Assembly (NCBI RefSeq): GCF_000372465.1
Contig: NZ_AQUZ01000024.1
Location: 1 to 64,000 of the forward strand
From: Kribbella catacumbae DSM 19601
GTDB taxonomy: Bacteria; Actinomycetota; Actinomycetes; Propionibacteriales; Kribbellaceae
Direction: 5' to 3'
DNA: 64,000 nucleotides
The notes under the pieces were generated by a model, which saw only the letters and a program-made list of their open reading frames with translations, did not search any database and was not told the origin of the DNA. A program made the position numbers and the translations under genes. Shown piece by piece: positions 23,991 through 33,093 of the stretch. Every line of letters starts with the position of its first letter. Within the stretch, counting starts at the first letter, position 1.

Positions 23991-24991
23991 CCAAGGTTGC
24001 GGTGTTCGGCGCGGGGTCCTGGGGGACCGCCTTCGCCACTGTCCTGGCCCAGGCCGGCAATCAGGTATCCGTCTGGGGCCGCCGTGAGTCGGTCTGCGAT
24101 GCGATCAACAACCAGCACGAGAACCCGGAGTACTTACCCGGCCTGCGCCTCCCGGACGCTATCACCGCAACCCACGACCCAGCCGCCGCAGCCGACGGCG
24201 CCGAGGCGATCGTGCTCGCCGTACCGTCACAGTCGCTACGCGACAACCTGCGCGACTGGGCCGACGTGCTACCGGCCGCAGTACCGCTGGTGAGCTTGAT
24301 GAAGGGTGTCGAGGTCGGTACGACGAAACGCATGAGCGAGGTGATCGCCGAGCTCACGGGTGCTGGTCCTGAGCGCATTGCTGTGGTGTCTGGGCCGAAC
24401 TTGGCGCGGGAGATCGCCGAGGGGCAGCCGGCTGCTGCTGTGGTGGCGTGTGCTGATGAGGGGACCGCGGCGCGGCTGCAGAAGCTTTGCCACTCGCCTA
24501 CGTTCCGGCCTTATACGAATAACGACGTGATCGGGTGTGAGCTCGGGGGCGCGACCAAGAACGTGATCGCGCTGGCCGTGGGGATGGCTGTGGGGTTGGG
24601 CTTCGGCGATAACGCGCGGGCGTCGGTGATTACGCGCGGGCTGGTTGAGACCGCGCGACTTGGGACTGCGCTGGGGGCGGATGAGCACACATTCTCGGGG
24701 CTTGCGGGTCTTGGGGATCTTGTGGCTACTTGCTCTTCGCCGTTGTCGCGGAATCGAACGTTTGGGGAGAAGCTTGGGCGGGGGATGACGGTCGCGGAGA
24801 TCGCTGGGGCGACGCGTCAGGTCGCCGAAGGCGTAAAGTCCTGTGCCTCCATCACCGAACTGGCCCACCACCACGACGTCGAGATGCCCATCGTGGAACA
24901 CGTGACGAAGGTGGTCTCAGGCGAAATGACCCCGAAGGACATGCTGTTCAGCCTGATCTCGCGGTCGGCCAAGTCTGAACGCTGGGGTTGA
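23987..24991 (+). CDS. gpsA: NAD(P)+-dependent glycerol-3-phosphate dehydrogenase
   Basis: Encodes 334 residues. The Rossmann glycine loop is VFGAGSWGTAFA; further family blocks are GPNLAREIAEGQPAA, ELGGATKNVIALAVG with the catalytic lysine, and TCSSPLSRNRTFG. It reduces dihydroxyacetone phosphate to sn-glycerol-3-phosphate for lipid synthesis. It overlaps the acyltransferase gene by 4 nt and ends in a convergent gap with a large inverted repeat. In the usual actinobacterial order ddl follows at once; here it lies 12.6 kb away. Confidence 0.96.
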   Translation: MTKVAVFGAGSWGTAFATVLAQAGNQVSVWGRRESVCDAINNQHENPEYLPGLRLPDAITATHDPAAAADGAEAIVLAVPSQSLRDNLRDWADVLPAAVPLVSLMKGVEVGTTKRMSEVIAELTGAGPERIAVVSGPNLAREIAEGQPAAAVVACADEGTAARLQKLCHSPTFRPYTNNDVIGCELGGATKNVIALAVGMAVGLGFGDNARASVITRGLVETARLGTALGADEHTFSGLAGLGDLVATCSSPLSRNRTFGEKLGRGMTVAEIAGATRQVAEGVKSCASITELAHHHDVEMPIVEHVTKVVSGEMTPKDMLFSLISRSAKSERWG

Positions 24992-25057
24992 TCTGCCCAC
25001 GCACCCACCCCAAGACGCGGCTCCTTCGTCGCCGCTTGGTCCGCGGCTGCGGGCTGC

Positions 25058-25145
25058 GGACCGCCAGCACTATCCAACCCGGCGTCAAACCTCGACACAC
25101 CGAGGGAAAGCGTTTGCGAGCGAGGTTGGATAGTGGTGGACGTCC
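25058..25145. terminator. large inverted repeat between convergent gpsA and ROK genes
   Basis: CACTATCCAACC (25068-25079) and GGTTGGATAGTG (25124-25135) are perfect inverted copies; with flanks the arms extend to 22 bases (25058-25079 and 25124-25145) with about four mismatches. The 44-base loop holds a smaller stem, CCTCG...CGAGG. It is a plausible bidirectional terminator. Confidence 0.55.
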
Positions 25146-25163
25146 GCACCTACCGCGTGGGGG

Positions 25164-26297
25164 CTAGGACTCCAGTGTGTGTTGCAGGACCATTGCGGCC
25201 GCTCCCCGGATGGCTGCTTGTTGGCCGGTGCGGGAGGGGAGTACCTGGAGGTTGGTGGTGGCCAGGGGCAAGGATCTGGCGTAGATGGCTTCGCGGATTC
25301 CGGCCAGGAGGCTGTCGCCGGCTTGGGAGAGGGAGCCGCCGATCACCAGTACCGACGGGTTGATGAGGCTGACGCAGGCCGCCAGTACGGTTCCGATCTC
25401 GCGGCCCGCCTGGCGTACCGCCTGGGTCGCGACGGTGTTCCCGGCGCGCACCAGGTCGACCACGTCCTGGCTGGTTTCGGCGGGTAGGCCGGTGGAGCGG
25501 AGGTGAGTGGCGATCGCTGCGGCCGAGGCGATGGCTTCGAGGCAGCCGGTGTTGCCGCAGCGGCACATTTCCGTGTGGCCCTCCGCGCGGATGTGGCCGA
25601 TGTCGCCGGCCGCGCCTTGGGCGCCACGGTGGAGGCGGCCGCCGCTGATCACGCCGGCGCCGATGCCGGTGGCAACCTTCACGTACAGCAGGTGCTCGAT
25701 GTCGGCGTACTGCGTCGTGTGCTCGCCGAGCGCCATGATGTTCACGTCGTTGTCGACCAGGACAGGGCCGGGCAGGTCGCTGGACAGTCGCGCGACCACG
25801 TCGTACGAGTCCCAGCCGGGCATGATCGGTGGATGGTTCGGTCGGCCCGTGCTGTGCTCGACCGGGCCTGGCAGCCCGACGCCGGTACCGGCCAGGTCGT
25901 CGACCGAGCGGCCCGCTGCAGCGAGCAGGTCGCGACCGGCGGCGGCCAGCGCGGCGAGGACGGTCTCGGGTCCCTCGGCGATGTTCAGTGCCGAGGTGCT
26001 GCTGTCGAGGATCGTGCCGCTCAGGTCGGTCAGCGCCACCGAGAGATGGGTCGCGCCGACGTCGGCCGCGAGGATCAGCCGCGCCGACGGGTTGAACCGG
26101 AACCGGGCCGGCGGTCGGCCACCACTCGACGCCGCCTCGCCGGACGGTACGACGAAGCCCGCCGCGACCAACTCCTCGAGCCGGCCGGTGACGGTGGCGC
26201 GGCCCAGTCCGCTCAGGTCGATCAGCTCGGCGCGAGTCCGCGGCTGCCCGTCGAGCAGCAGCCGCAGTACCCCGTGGGCGGGACCGAGCTCACTCAT
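25164..26297 (-). CDS. ROK-family transcriptional regulator
   Basis: Encodes 377 residues from ATG 26297; a GTG at 26306 would add three. An N-terminal winged helix (RAELIDLSGLGRATVTGRLEELV) precedes a sugar-kinase-like ROK domain with the zinc signature CRCGNTGCLEA and GHIRAEG. The kinase half normally senses a sugar or sugar phosphate. It is divergent from an oxidoreductase/isomerase pair, and a CTTTTG...CAAAAG inverted repeat lies between them. Confidence 0.87.
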   Translation of the reverse strand: MSELGPAHGVLRLLLDGQPRTRAELIDLSGLGRATVTGRLEELVAAGFVVPSGEAASSGGRPPARFRFNPSARLILAADVGATHLSVALTDLSGTILDSSTSALNIAEGPETVLAALAAAGRDLLAAAGRSVDDLAGTGVGLPGPVEHSTGRPNHPPIMPGWDSYDVVARLSSDLPGPVLVDNDVNIMALGEHTTQYADIEHLLYVKVATGIGAGVISGGRLHRGAQGAAGDIGHIRAEGHTEMCRCGNTGCLEAIASAAAIATHLRSTGLPAETSQDVVDLVRAGNTVATQAVRQAGREIGTVLAACVSLINPSVLVIGGSLSQAGDSLLAGIREAIYARSLPLATTNLQVLPSRTGQQAAIRGAAAMVLQHTLES

Positions 26298-26326
26298 CGG
26301 CAGCACTTTCGTCTCAGGGCGCCAGG

Positions 26327-26361
26327 CTTTTGCTTGACGGGGAACAAAAGTTCAACATAGC
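26327..26361 (+). promoter_or_regulatory. promoter and candidate ROK operator
   Basis: CTTTTG (26327-26332) and CAAAAG (26345-26350) form an inverted repeat across TTGACG (26334-26339), a -35 box; CATAGC (26356-26361) is a weak -10. The oxidoreductase ATG at 26371 is only ten bases further, so the transcript may be leaderless or nearly so. Confidence 0.45.
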
Positions 26362-26370
26362 GTCGCCGTC

Positions 26371-27465
26371 ATGTCCACCACAGCGCGCAAGCTCAAGGTC
26401 GGGATCGTCGGTGGCGGCTTCATGGGGCGGGTCCACGGCAGGTCTGCGCTCGTCGCCGGCGCGCAGATCGTCGGTGCGGTCGGTTCCAGTCCGGAGCGCG
26501 CGGCGGACGCGGCTGAGGCCAGCGGTGCCGAGCGAGGCTTCGGCACGCTGGACGAGTTGCTTGCCTCTGACATCGATCTCGTCCACGTCTGTACTCCGAA
26601 CAACACGCACCTGCCGGTCACGCTGCGAGCACTCGAGGCGGGCAAGCACGTCATCTGCGAGAAGCCGCTCGCCACGTCGGCGAAGGATGCGACCGGGTTG
26701 CTGGCGGCGGCGCAGGAGGCGGGCCGTGTAGCCACCGTCCCGTTCGTCTACCGCTACCACCCGATGGTGCGCGAGCTGCGGACCAGGATCGCGGAGGGTG
26801 AGGCCGGCCAGATCACCAGCCTGCACGGGAGCTACCTGCAGGACTGGCTCGCGGGCGAGAACGACCAGAACTGGCGCGTCGACGACACCGCGGGTGGACC
26901 GTCTCGCGCGTTCGCGGACATCGGGTCGCACTGGTGTGACCTGACCGAGTTCGTCACCGGCGACCGGATCGCCGACGTCAGCGCGCAGACCCGCACGATC
27001 CGCGGGACGCGCGGCGGCGTCGAAGTACGGACCGAAGATCTGGCCACCGCACAGTTCCGTACTGCGGCCGGCGTCGTAGGCACGGTCGTCGTCAGCCAGG
27101 TCGCGGCCGGGCGGAAGAACCGCTTGTATCTGGAGGTTTCCGGGACCGAGTCGAGCTTCGGCTTCGACCAGGAAGACCCGGATCGGCTGTGGGTCGGGCG
27201 GCGCGCGGCGAGCCAGATGCTGACGCGCGATCCGGACACTCTCAGCCCGCCTGCCGCGCGGGTCAACCGGCTGCCCGCCGGCCACGCGCAGGGCTACCAG
27301 GACGCCTTCGACTCTTTCGTCGCCGATACCTACGCGGCCGCGCTGGACGGCGACCTCCCGGACGGCCTACCGGACTTCGCGGCCGGTGCGCGGTCCGCCC
27401 ATCTCATTGATGCCGTACTGCGGTCCGCCGCGGCCGACGGCGCCTGGACCACTGTCGAGAACTGA
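26371..27465 (+). CDS. Gfo/Idh/MocA-family oxidoreductase
   Basis: Encodes 364 residues. The Rossmann start is VGIVGGGFMGRVHG and the catalytic-lysine motif reads HVICEKPLA. The C-terminal beta-sheet domain follows (SYLQDWLAGENDQNWRVDD; ADIGSHWCDLTEFV). Enzymes of this type oxidise hydroxyls of sugars or inositols with NAD(P)+. It is followed 11 bases later by a TIM-barrel isomerase, a common pairing in sugar or inositol catabolism. Control is probably by the divergent ROK protein. Confidence 0.88.
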   Translation: MSTTARKLKVGIVGGGFMGRVHGRSALVAGAQIVGAVGSSPERAADAAEASGAERGFGTLDELLASDIDLVHVCTPNNTHLPVTLRALEAGKHVICEKPLATSAKDATGLLAAAQEAGRVATVPFVYRYHPMVRELRTRIAEGEAGQITSLHGSYLQDWLAGENDQNWRVDDTAGGPSRAFADIGSHWCDLTEFVTGDRIADVSAQTRTIRGTRGGVEVRTEDLATAQFRTAAGVVGTVVVSQVAAGRKNRLYLEVSGTESSFGFDQEDPDRLWVGRRAASQMLTRDPDTLSPPAARVNRLPAGHAQGYQDAFDSFVADTYAAALDGDLPDGLPDFAAGARSAHLIDAVLRSAAADGAWTTVEN

Positions 27466-27476
27466 GGAGCTTGCAC

Positions 27477-28484
27477 ATGCCACGCCCGATCACCCTGTTC
27501 ACCGGTCAGTGGGCCGACCTGCCGTTCGAGGAGGTCTGCAGTCTCGCGTCCTCGTGGGGCTACGACGGAGTCGAGATCGCCTGCTCCGGTGACCACTTCG
27601 ACGTCCAGCAGGCAATCGACGACGAGAACTACATCGCCGACCGCTTGGAGATCCTCGAGCGGCACGGGCTGCAGGTCTTCGCGATCTCGAACCACCTGGT
27701 CGGGCAGGCGATCTGCGACGACCCGATCGACTTCCGGCACGAGGCGATCCTGCCGTCGCGAGTGTGGGGCGACGGCGATCCCGAGGGTGTGCGGCAGCGC
27801 GCGGCCGAGGACATGAAGAACACCGCGCGGGCAGCGGCCAAGCTCGGCGTGAAGACGGTGATCGGGTTCACCGGATCGTCGATCTGGCAGTACGTCGCGA
27901 TGTTCCCGCCGGTACCGGCCGAGCGGATCGAAGCGGGGTACAAGGACTTCGCCGATCGGTGGAACCCGATCCTGGATGTCTTCGACGAGGTCGGCGTGCG
28001 GTTCGCGCACGAGGTGCATCCGTCGGAGATCGCCTATGACTACTGGACGACCGTGCTGACGCTCGAGGCGATCGGGCATCGGGAGGCGTTCGGGCTGAAC
28101 TGGGATCCGAGCCACATGGTGTGGCAGGACATCGACCCGGCCGCGTTCCTGTGGGACTTCAAGGACCGGATCTACCACGTGGACTGCAAGGACACGCGGA
28201 TGCGCGTCGGTGGCGGGCGTAACGGCCGGCTCGGGTCGCACCTGCCGTGGGGAGATCCGCGCCGGGGATGGGACTTCTACTCGACCGGTCACGGAGACGT
28301 GAACTGGGAGGACTGCTTCCGGGTCCTCAACTCGATCGGCTACCACGGACCGATCTCGGTCGAGTGGGAAGACGCCGGCATGGAGCGAAAGGTGGGCGCC
28401 GCCGAGGCGGTGGACGTCATCCGCAAACTAGCCTTCGACAAACCCGAGGCAGCCTTCGACGCGGCATTCGCAACAGACAAGTAA
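27477..28484 (+). CDS. sugar phosphate isomerase/epimerase (xylose-isomerase-like TIM barrel)
   Basis: Encodes 335 residues from ATG 27477 (GAGGAG six bases upstream). The AP_endonuc_2 barrel is recognisable, with the metal ligands expected in the HEVHPSEIA, NWDPSHMVWQ, HVDCKDTR and SVEWEDAGM strands. It probably interconverts keto and aldo forms of the product of the preceding dehydrogenase. Substrate unknown. The 155 bases after it contain one SL1 repeat. Confidence 0.85.
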   Translation: MPRPITLFTGQWADLPFEEVCSLASSWGYDGVEIACSGDHFDVQQAIDDENYIADRLEILERHGLQVFAISNHLVGQAICDDPIDFRHEAILPSRVWGDGDPEGVRQRAAEDMKNTARAAAKLGVKTVIGFTGSSIWQYVAMFPPVPAERIEAGYKDFADRWNPILDVFDEVGVRFAHEVHPSEIAYDYWTTVLTLEAIGHREAFGLNWDPSHMVWQDIDPAAFLWDFKDRIYHVDCKDTRMRVGGGRNGRLGSHLPWGDPRRGWDFYSTGHGDVNWEDCFRVLNSIGYHGPISVEWEDAGMERKVGAAEAVDVIRKLAFDKPEAAFDAAFATDK

Positions 28485-28560
28485 CCGCCTCCGAACGCAG
28501 GCGCTGTGCCCCGGCGCTGACGGAGTGAGTTGCCGTATGGCCGAGCCCCGGACAGCAGGC

Positions 28561-28621
28561 GACCTTGGGCACCGTTCAGTCGGGCTTTCGCCTGGGGAGT
28601 GACTGGTGGGTGCTCAAGGTC
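28561..28621. repeat. SL1 stem-loop repeat, copy E
   Basis: Begins GACCTTGGGCACCG and ends GGTGGGTGCTCAAGGTC, the same inverted ends as the array at 16.4 kb; the centre differs more (TTCAGTCGGGCTTTCGCC). It lies between the isomerase gene and the convergent MerR remnant. Confidence 0.75.
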
Positions 28622-28639
28622 GGTTGGGGTGGGGCTGTT

Positions 28640-29312
28640 CTACGGGGTGGTTGAGGTGGTGGGGAGTTCTAGTTGGAGTTCTACTATCCAGGTTGACTGG
28701 TCGTTGCCGTTGGCTTCCAGGTACTGCTCTCGCCAGGTGGAAGTGGTGGGGGAGTGGCCCGCGGACTCTGCCCAGTGGGTTAGTGCTTGGTAGGCCGTGG
28801 AGATGGTGTTCATCGGGCCGTGGTGGATGAGCGACGCGACCTCGGTGGCGGGGAGTGTGGACAAACTCAGGCCGGGCACTGTGCCTGCGATCGCGTAGCC
28901 GGCGGCTACTTCGACTGCAGGAGTGCCAGCGGCGGGGACGTAGCGGGCGATGGGAGTGGTGCGGTCCGCGGCTGCTGACTCCATCTGGGTGATGACCTGG
29001 TCGAAGAGCGCCTGTACGACGGCGCCGGTGCTCTGGCGGCTGGCGTCGGCGGCTGGGGCTGAGAAGGCTGCGATGGTCAGCGGCTCGACGTACTTGGTTT
29101 GGATGTGCGGGTTCACCTGGGTCTCCTGCTCGATCAGTCGGAGCCTCGCCTGGATTCGGTCGATAGAGCACGGCCAGTTGCGCGACGTCGTACGAGCGGC
29201 GGCGGTTGTGCGGGTCGACATCGGCCGGGATGAGCAGGCCGAGCGCGTCGTAGTGCCGCAGCATGCGCGTTGAAACGCCGCCGAGCCGGGCAAATTCTCC
29301 GATGTTCACCAT
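28640..29312 (-). pseudogene. MerR-family regulator with internal deletion and frameshift
   Basis: From ATG 29312 the frame encodes a good MerR helix-turn-helix (VNIGEFARLGGVSTRMLRHY, then YDVAQLAVL), but it then runs into nonsense. In a second frame the usual downstream parts appear: IQARLRLIEQE, followed by a GyrI-like effector domain to the stop at 28640. The RILALKDLGFSL-type helix and most of the dimerisation coiled coil that should join them, about 50 residues, are absent. A deletion with a frame change explains both facts. Unless read by frameshifting, the product is inactive. The fragment lies beside an SL1 repeat. Confidence 0.75.
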
Positions 29313-29409
29313 GACCCTTTCACTGTCGGGCTTCACACAGTGTCAACTGCAAGCAAGCCTGGTGGTCTACTGGGGGCCGACAAGGTCGTCGCGGTAGAGG
29401 GAGTGGACT

Positions 29410-30222
29410 GTGGAGCTCGACTGGGGTCTGGGACGGTACGAGCCGACGGGTGAGGTGCTGCTGCCGATCTCCGAAGTCGTGGTGGCGATGTCTGAGCCAC
29501 TGAACGGAAAGCGCCTCGTCGACCTGGGATGCGGGACGGGAAACGCCGCGTTGCTGGCAGCCGAGCGCGGTGCCGTCGTGACCGGCGTCGATCCGGCCAA
29601 GAGACTGGTAGAGGTCGCGCGGGAGCGAGCCGCCGAGCGTGGCTTGCAGGTTGAGTTCCTGGCCGGGAACGCGGCCTCGATCCCGGTCGAGGACGGCACC
29701 GCGGAACTCCTGTTGTCGATCTTCGCCGTGATCTTCGCCCCGGACGCCGACGCGGCGATCGCGGAGATGACACGGGTGACGGCGCCCGACGGGCTGATCC
29801 GGCTGACCTCATGGGTTCCGGGCGGATCGATGATGGCGATCAACACAGTCGCCGGCAAGTTCATGGCCGAGGTCTTCGGTGGCTCTGGCAACGGTGGCTC
29901 GGGCAACGGAGAGAGCAAGCCGTTCGCCTGGCACGACGAGGCGGCTCTCAAGGAAGCCTTCGGGCGGCACGGGTTCACGGTCGACGTGGAGCGACGCTCG
30001 ATGCACCTAACGGCGGGATCCCCCGAGGAGTACCTGGAGAACTCGTCAGAGCACCCGATGGCGGTGAGCGGGGCGCAAGCACTCGCATCGCGGCCGGATG
30101 GCGACGCCTTGGCCGCTGAACTCGAGAGCCGGCTGCTGACCGCAGTACGGGAGGTCAACGAGGATCCGGCAGCGTTCAAGGTCTCCAACGAGTACGCGAT
30201 TGTGACCGCCAAGCGCTCCTGA
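29410..30222 (+). CDS. SAM-dependent methyltransferase (class I)
   Basis: Encodes 270 residues from GTG 29410. Motif I is LVDLGCGTGNAAL, with the acidic ribose-binding residue in VTGVDPAKR and motif III near PDGLIRLTSWVPGG. A Gly/Asn/Ser-rich loop (GGSGNGGSGNGES) interrupts the C-terminal half, probably a surface insertion. Small-molecule methylation is likely, target unknown. It is divergent from the broken MerR gene that may once have regulated it. Confidence 0.8.
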   Translation: MELDWGLGRYEPTGEVLLPISEVVVAMSEPLNGKRLVDLGCGTGNAALLAAERGAVVTGVDPAKRLVEVARERAAERGLQVEFLAGNAASIPVEDGTAELLLSIFAVIFAPDADAAIAEMTRVTAPDGLIRLTSWVPGGSMMAINTVAGKFMAEVFGGSGNGGSGNGESKPFAWHDEAALKEAFGRHGFTVDVERRSMHLTAGSPEEYLENSSEHPMAVSGAQALASRPDGDALAAELESRLLTAVREVNEDPAAFKVSNEYAIVTAKRS

Positions 30223-30271
30223 TGTCGAAACGCGCCACGTGCCTTCGTACAGAAGGTAAAGGGAGCAGAAG

Positions 30272-31099
30272 ATGCCAAAGGTATTCATCGACGGACTCGC
30301 GTACGGCGAATCGGCGCGCTGGCATGACGGGCGACTGTGGCTCGCGAACTGGGGGACCGGTGAGGTGCTCGCCGTCGACCTCGACGGCAACCGCGAAGTC
30401 ATCACCACGGTGCCGCCCGAGACCATCCCGTTCTCGATCGACTGGACGCCCGACGGCCAGTTGCTGGTCATCGCGGGCGCCACGCTGTTCCGGCCTGAGC
30501 AGCGGCTGCAGAAGACGGACGACGAGCTGGACTTGAGCGGCATCGGCGACGTCTTCAACGAGATCGTCGTCGATTCCGGCGGCACCATCTTCCTCAACGG
30601 CGGATCGTCGGTGTTCACCGAACCCGGCCTGATCGCGGTCGTCACGCCCGACGGGCAAGCCCGACAAGTTGCCGACGGCATCGAGGTCGGCAACGGCATG
30701 GCGATCACCCCGGACGACTCGACGCTGATCGTCGCGGAGTCGTTCGGCTGCCGGCTGACCGCCTTCGACATCGCGCCTGACGGCAGTCTCACCAACCGCC
30801 GCGTATGGGCCGATCTCCAAGATGGTCACCCGGACGGCATCTGTCTCGATGCCGAAGGCGCCATCTGGTACGCCGATGTGCCCGCCCAGCGCTGCGTTCG
30901 GGTGCGGGAGGGTGGCGAGGTGCTCGAGACGATCGACCTTGACCGAGGCGTCTTCTCCTGCATGCTCGGCGGCCCGGACGGCACCACACTCTTCATGCTG
31001 AGCGCCCAGTGGCGCGGTTTCGAGCACATGTTGAGTCCTGAGCGCACCGGGCTGGTGTCAACCGTTGAGGTGACCGTCCCGCACGGTGGCAGGCCGTAG
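30272..31099 (+). CDS. SMP-30/gluconolactonase/LRE family protein
   Basis: Encodes 275 residues. Six-bladed propeller motifs are present: LAYGESARWHDGRLWLANW, FNEIVVDSGGTIFLNGG, GNGMAITPDDSTLIVAESF and DLQDGHPDGICLDAEGAIWYAD. Metal-binding glutamate, asparagine and aspartate positions appear intact. The family hydrolyses sugar lactones or related esters. Its last 42 bases overlap the end of the convergent MFS gene. Confidence 0.85.
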   Translation: MPKVFIDGLAYGESARWHDGRLWLANWGTGEVLAVDLDGNREVITTVPPETIPFSIDWTPDGQLLVIAGATLFRPEQRLQKTDDELDLSGIGDVFNEIVVDSGGTIFLNGGSSVFTEPGLIAVVTPDGQARQVADGIEVGNGMAITPDDSTLIVAESFGCRLTAFDIAPDGSLTNRRVWADLQDGHPDGICLDAEGAIWYADVPAQRCVRVREGGEVLETIDLDRGVFSCMLGGPDGTTLFMLSAQWRGFEHMLSPERTGLVSTVEVTVPHGGRP

Positions 31100-32218
31100 T
31101 ACGGCGGAGAAGGCGGCGATGCCGGTGGCGAGGACCGTGACCAGGATGAACGAGATGGTGAGGTTGCTGGCCTGGGCGATGCCGCCGATGACCGATGGAG
31201 CGATCAGGCCCGACGTGTAGGTGACTGTGGCGACACCGGCGATCGCCTGGCTGGGGTTAGGCCCGGTACGACCTGCGGCGGCGAACGCCAACGGTACGAC
31301 TACTGCGATGCCCATCCCCAACAGGCCGAAGCCGGCCATGGCGACCAGTGGATGACCGGCAAGCACCACCAGTACGCCGCCGAGCGTGGCGATCGCCCCA
31401 CTGACTCGCACGGTCCGTACTGCGCCCCAGCGGTCGACCACCGCATCACCGGCGAGCCGGGCGACAGCCATGGTCAGCGCGAAGCCAGTAGTGGCGGCTG
31501 CGGCCACTCCGGCCGAGGTGGTCAGCACATCGCGTAGGTAGACGGCCGACCAGTCCAAGCTCGCCCCCTCGGCGAAGACCGCGCAGAAGCCGACAGCGCC
31601 TATCAGCCACGCTGACTTCGGCGGCAGCGCGAAGCGCGGCGGAGCCACCTCATCCTCGGTCGGTCGCAGGTTGAGGACGTAGTGGCAGGCCGCGATCCCG
31701 ATCAGCGTCAGTACTACGGCCGCTACCGCGTGGTGCACCTGGGCGCTCACGTCGAGGTGGGCGGCGACCGTACCGATCCCCGAACCGATCAGCGTGCCCA
31801 CACTCCACATCCCGTGCAGCCCCGACATGATCGACTTGCCGATCCGGTGCTCGACCTCGACGCCGAGCGCGTTCATCGCCACGTCGGCCATCCCCGCCGT
31901 CGCGCCGTACACGAACAGCGCGGCGCACAGAGTGACCAGACTGGGTGCGAGCGACGGCAGGATGAGGGCGAGTGTCCAGAGCGCGATCAGCCCGCGGAGG
32001 GCGGCTCGGCTGCCGAAGCGATGACTGATTCGCGCCGCCAGTGGCATCGACAGCGAGGCGCCGATCGCCGGGAACGCGAGCGCCAGCCCGAGTTGTCCGG
32101 GGCTGACCGAGGCATGGTCCTGGATCCACGGCACCCGGGTCGCGAACGATCCCGTCACCGCACCATGCACGCAGAAGACCGTGGCGACCGCGTACCGGGC
32201 CCGGCGAACCTCGGTCAC
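31058..32218 (-). CDS. MFS transporter (YbjJ-like)
   Basis: Encodes 386 residues with about twelve hydrophobic segments. It shares distinctive motifs with the transporter at 33.1-34.3 kb: DVAMNALGVEVE, MSGLHGMWSVG and AEGASLDWSAVYLRDVL. Both are 386 residues. It is transcribed away from an ATTCGAACAA...TTGTTTGAAT operator and the DeoR gene. Substrate unknown; the DeoR partner suggests a sugar or sugar-derived compound. Its 3' end overlaps the SMP-30 gene by 42 bases. Confidence 0.83.
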   Translation of the reverse strand: MTEVRRARYAVATVFCVHGAVTGSFATRVPWIQDHASVSPGQLGLALAFPAIGASLSMPLAARISHRFGSRAALRGLIALWTLALILPSLAPSLVTLCAALFVYGATAGMADVAMNALGVEVEHRIGKSIMSGLHGMWSVGTLIGSGIGTVAAHLDVSAQVHHAVAAVVLTLIGIAACHYVLNLRPTEDEVAPPRFALPPKSAWLIGAVGFCAVFAEGASLDWSAVYLRDVLTTSAGVAAAATTGFALTMAVARLAGDAVVDRWGAVRTVRVSGAIATLGGVLVVLAGHPLVAMAGFGLLGMGIAVVVPLAFAAAGRTGPNPSQAIAGVATVTYTSGLIAPSVIGGIAQASNLTISFILVTVLATGIAAFSAVLRPATVRDGHLNG

Positions 32219-32244
32219 TGACTCAACCCCTCGTCAGATCCACC

Positions 32245-32269
32245 ATTCGAACAAACAGATTGTTTGAAT
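32245..32269. promoter_or_regulatory. operator between MFS and deoR-type genes
   Basis: ATTCGAACAA (32245-32254) and TTGTTTGAAT (32260-32269) are inverted copies with one mismatch and a five-base spacer. The site is 26 bases from the MFS start and 26 bases from the regulator start, centred between divergent genes. Confidence 0.6.
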
Positions 32270-32295
32270 GAACATGTGGATGGTAGCTTCACCCA

Positions 32296-33093
32296 GTGAA
32301 GAGTACGGAACGGCAGCGCGTCATCGTCGAGCGTCTCAAGGCCGCACCCCGCGTCGGCGTCGCCGAACTCGTGACGGCGACCGGCGCCTCCGACATGACG
32401 GTCCGGCGCGATCTCGACTACCTCGCCGCGCAGGGCGTGCTCAAACGCGTCCACGGCGGAGCGGTCACCGCGATGCCAACCGGGATCGAGCCGCCCTTTG
32501 CGACCCGGGCGACCGCTGACCTCGGCCCGAAGCAGGCGATCGCGCGAGCCGCCGTCGAGCACCTGAAGGACGGCGACACGATCGTTCTGGACAGCGGTAC
32601 GACGGCCCTCGAGGTCGCCAAGCTGCTCCGCGACCGCACGGTCACCGTGATGCCGCTGTCCCTTCACATCGCCCAGGAACTCATCGACGCCCCGCGCGTC
32701 CGACTCCTGATGCCGGGTGGCGAACCGCGGCCGGGGGAGCTCGCAATGGTCGGACCGCTCGCGTTGGCCTCCCTCAAGGCGTTGCGGTTCGACGTGGCCG
32801 TGCTGAGCCCGTGCGCGTTCAGCCTCGAAGCGGGGATGACCGCGTTCGACCTGGGCGACGCCGAGGTGAAGCAGCAGGCGATGGCGGTGGCCACCCGATC
32901 GATGGTGCTGGCCGACGGCGCCAAGTGGGATCGCGCCGCGCTCGCCTACATCTGCCCGGCCGATCGACCTGACCTGATCATCACCGATTCCACTGCGCCC
33001 GAAGAGTCCCGCACGCTGCTCGCGCAGCGCGGAGTACTGGTCGAGGTCGCGGTTTCAACCGTGACAGTTTCAACTGGAGAAGGGCTCTCTTGA
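32296..33093 (+). CDS. DeoR-family transcriptional regulator
   Basis: Encodes 265 residues from GTG 32296. The N-terminal helix-turn-helix reads VGVAELVTATGASDMTVRRDLDYLAAQGVLKRVHGGA, the classic DeoR signature. The C-terminal sensor has TIVLDSGTTALEVAKLL and VTVMPLSLHIAQEL, the phosphosugar-binding region. It overlaps the following MFS gene by 4 nt and faces a second MFS gene across the operator, so it probably controls both. Confidence 0.88.
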   Translation: MKSTERQRVIVERLKAAPRVGVAELVTATGASDMTVRRDLDYLAAQGVLKRVHGGAVTAMPTGIEPPFATRATADLGPKQAIARAAVEHLKDGDTIVLDSGTTALEVAKLLRDRTVTVMPLSLHIAQELIDAPRVRLLMPGGEPRPGELAMVGPLALASLKALRFDVAVLSPCAFSLEAGMTAFDLGDAEVKQQAMAVATRSMVLADGAKWDRAALAYICPADRPDLIITDSTAPEESRTLLAQRGVLVEVAVSTVTVSTGEGLS

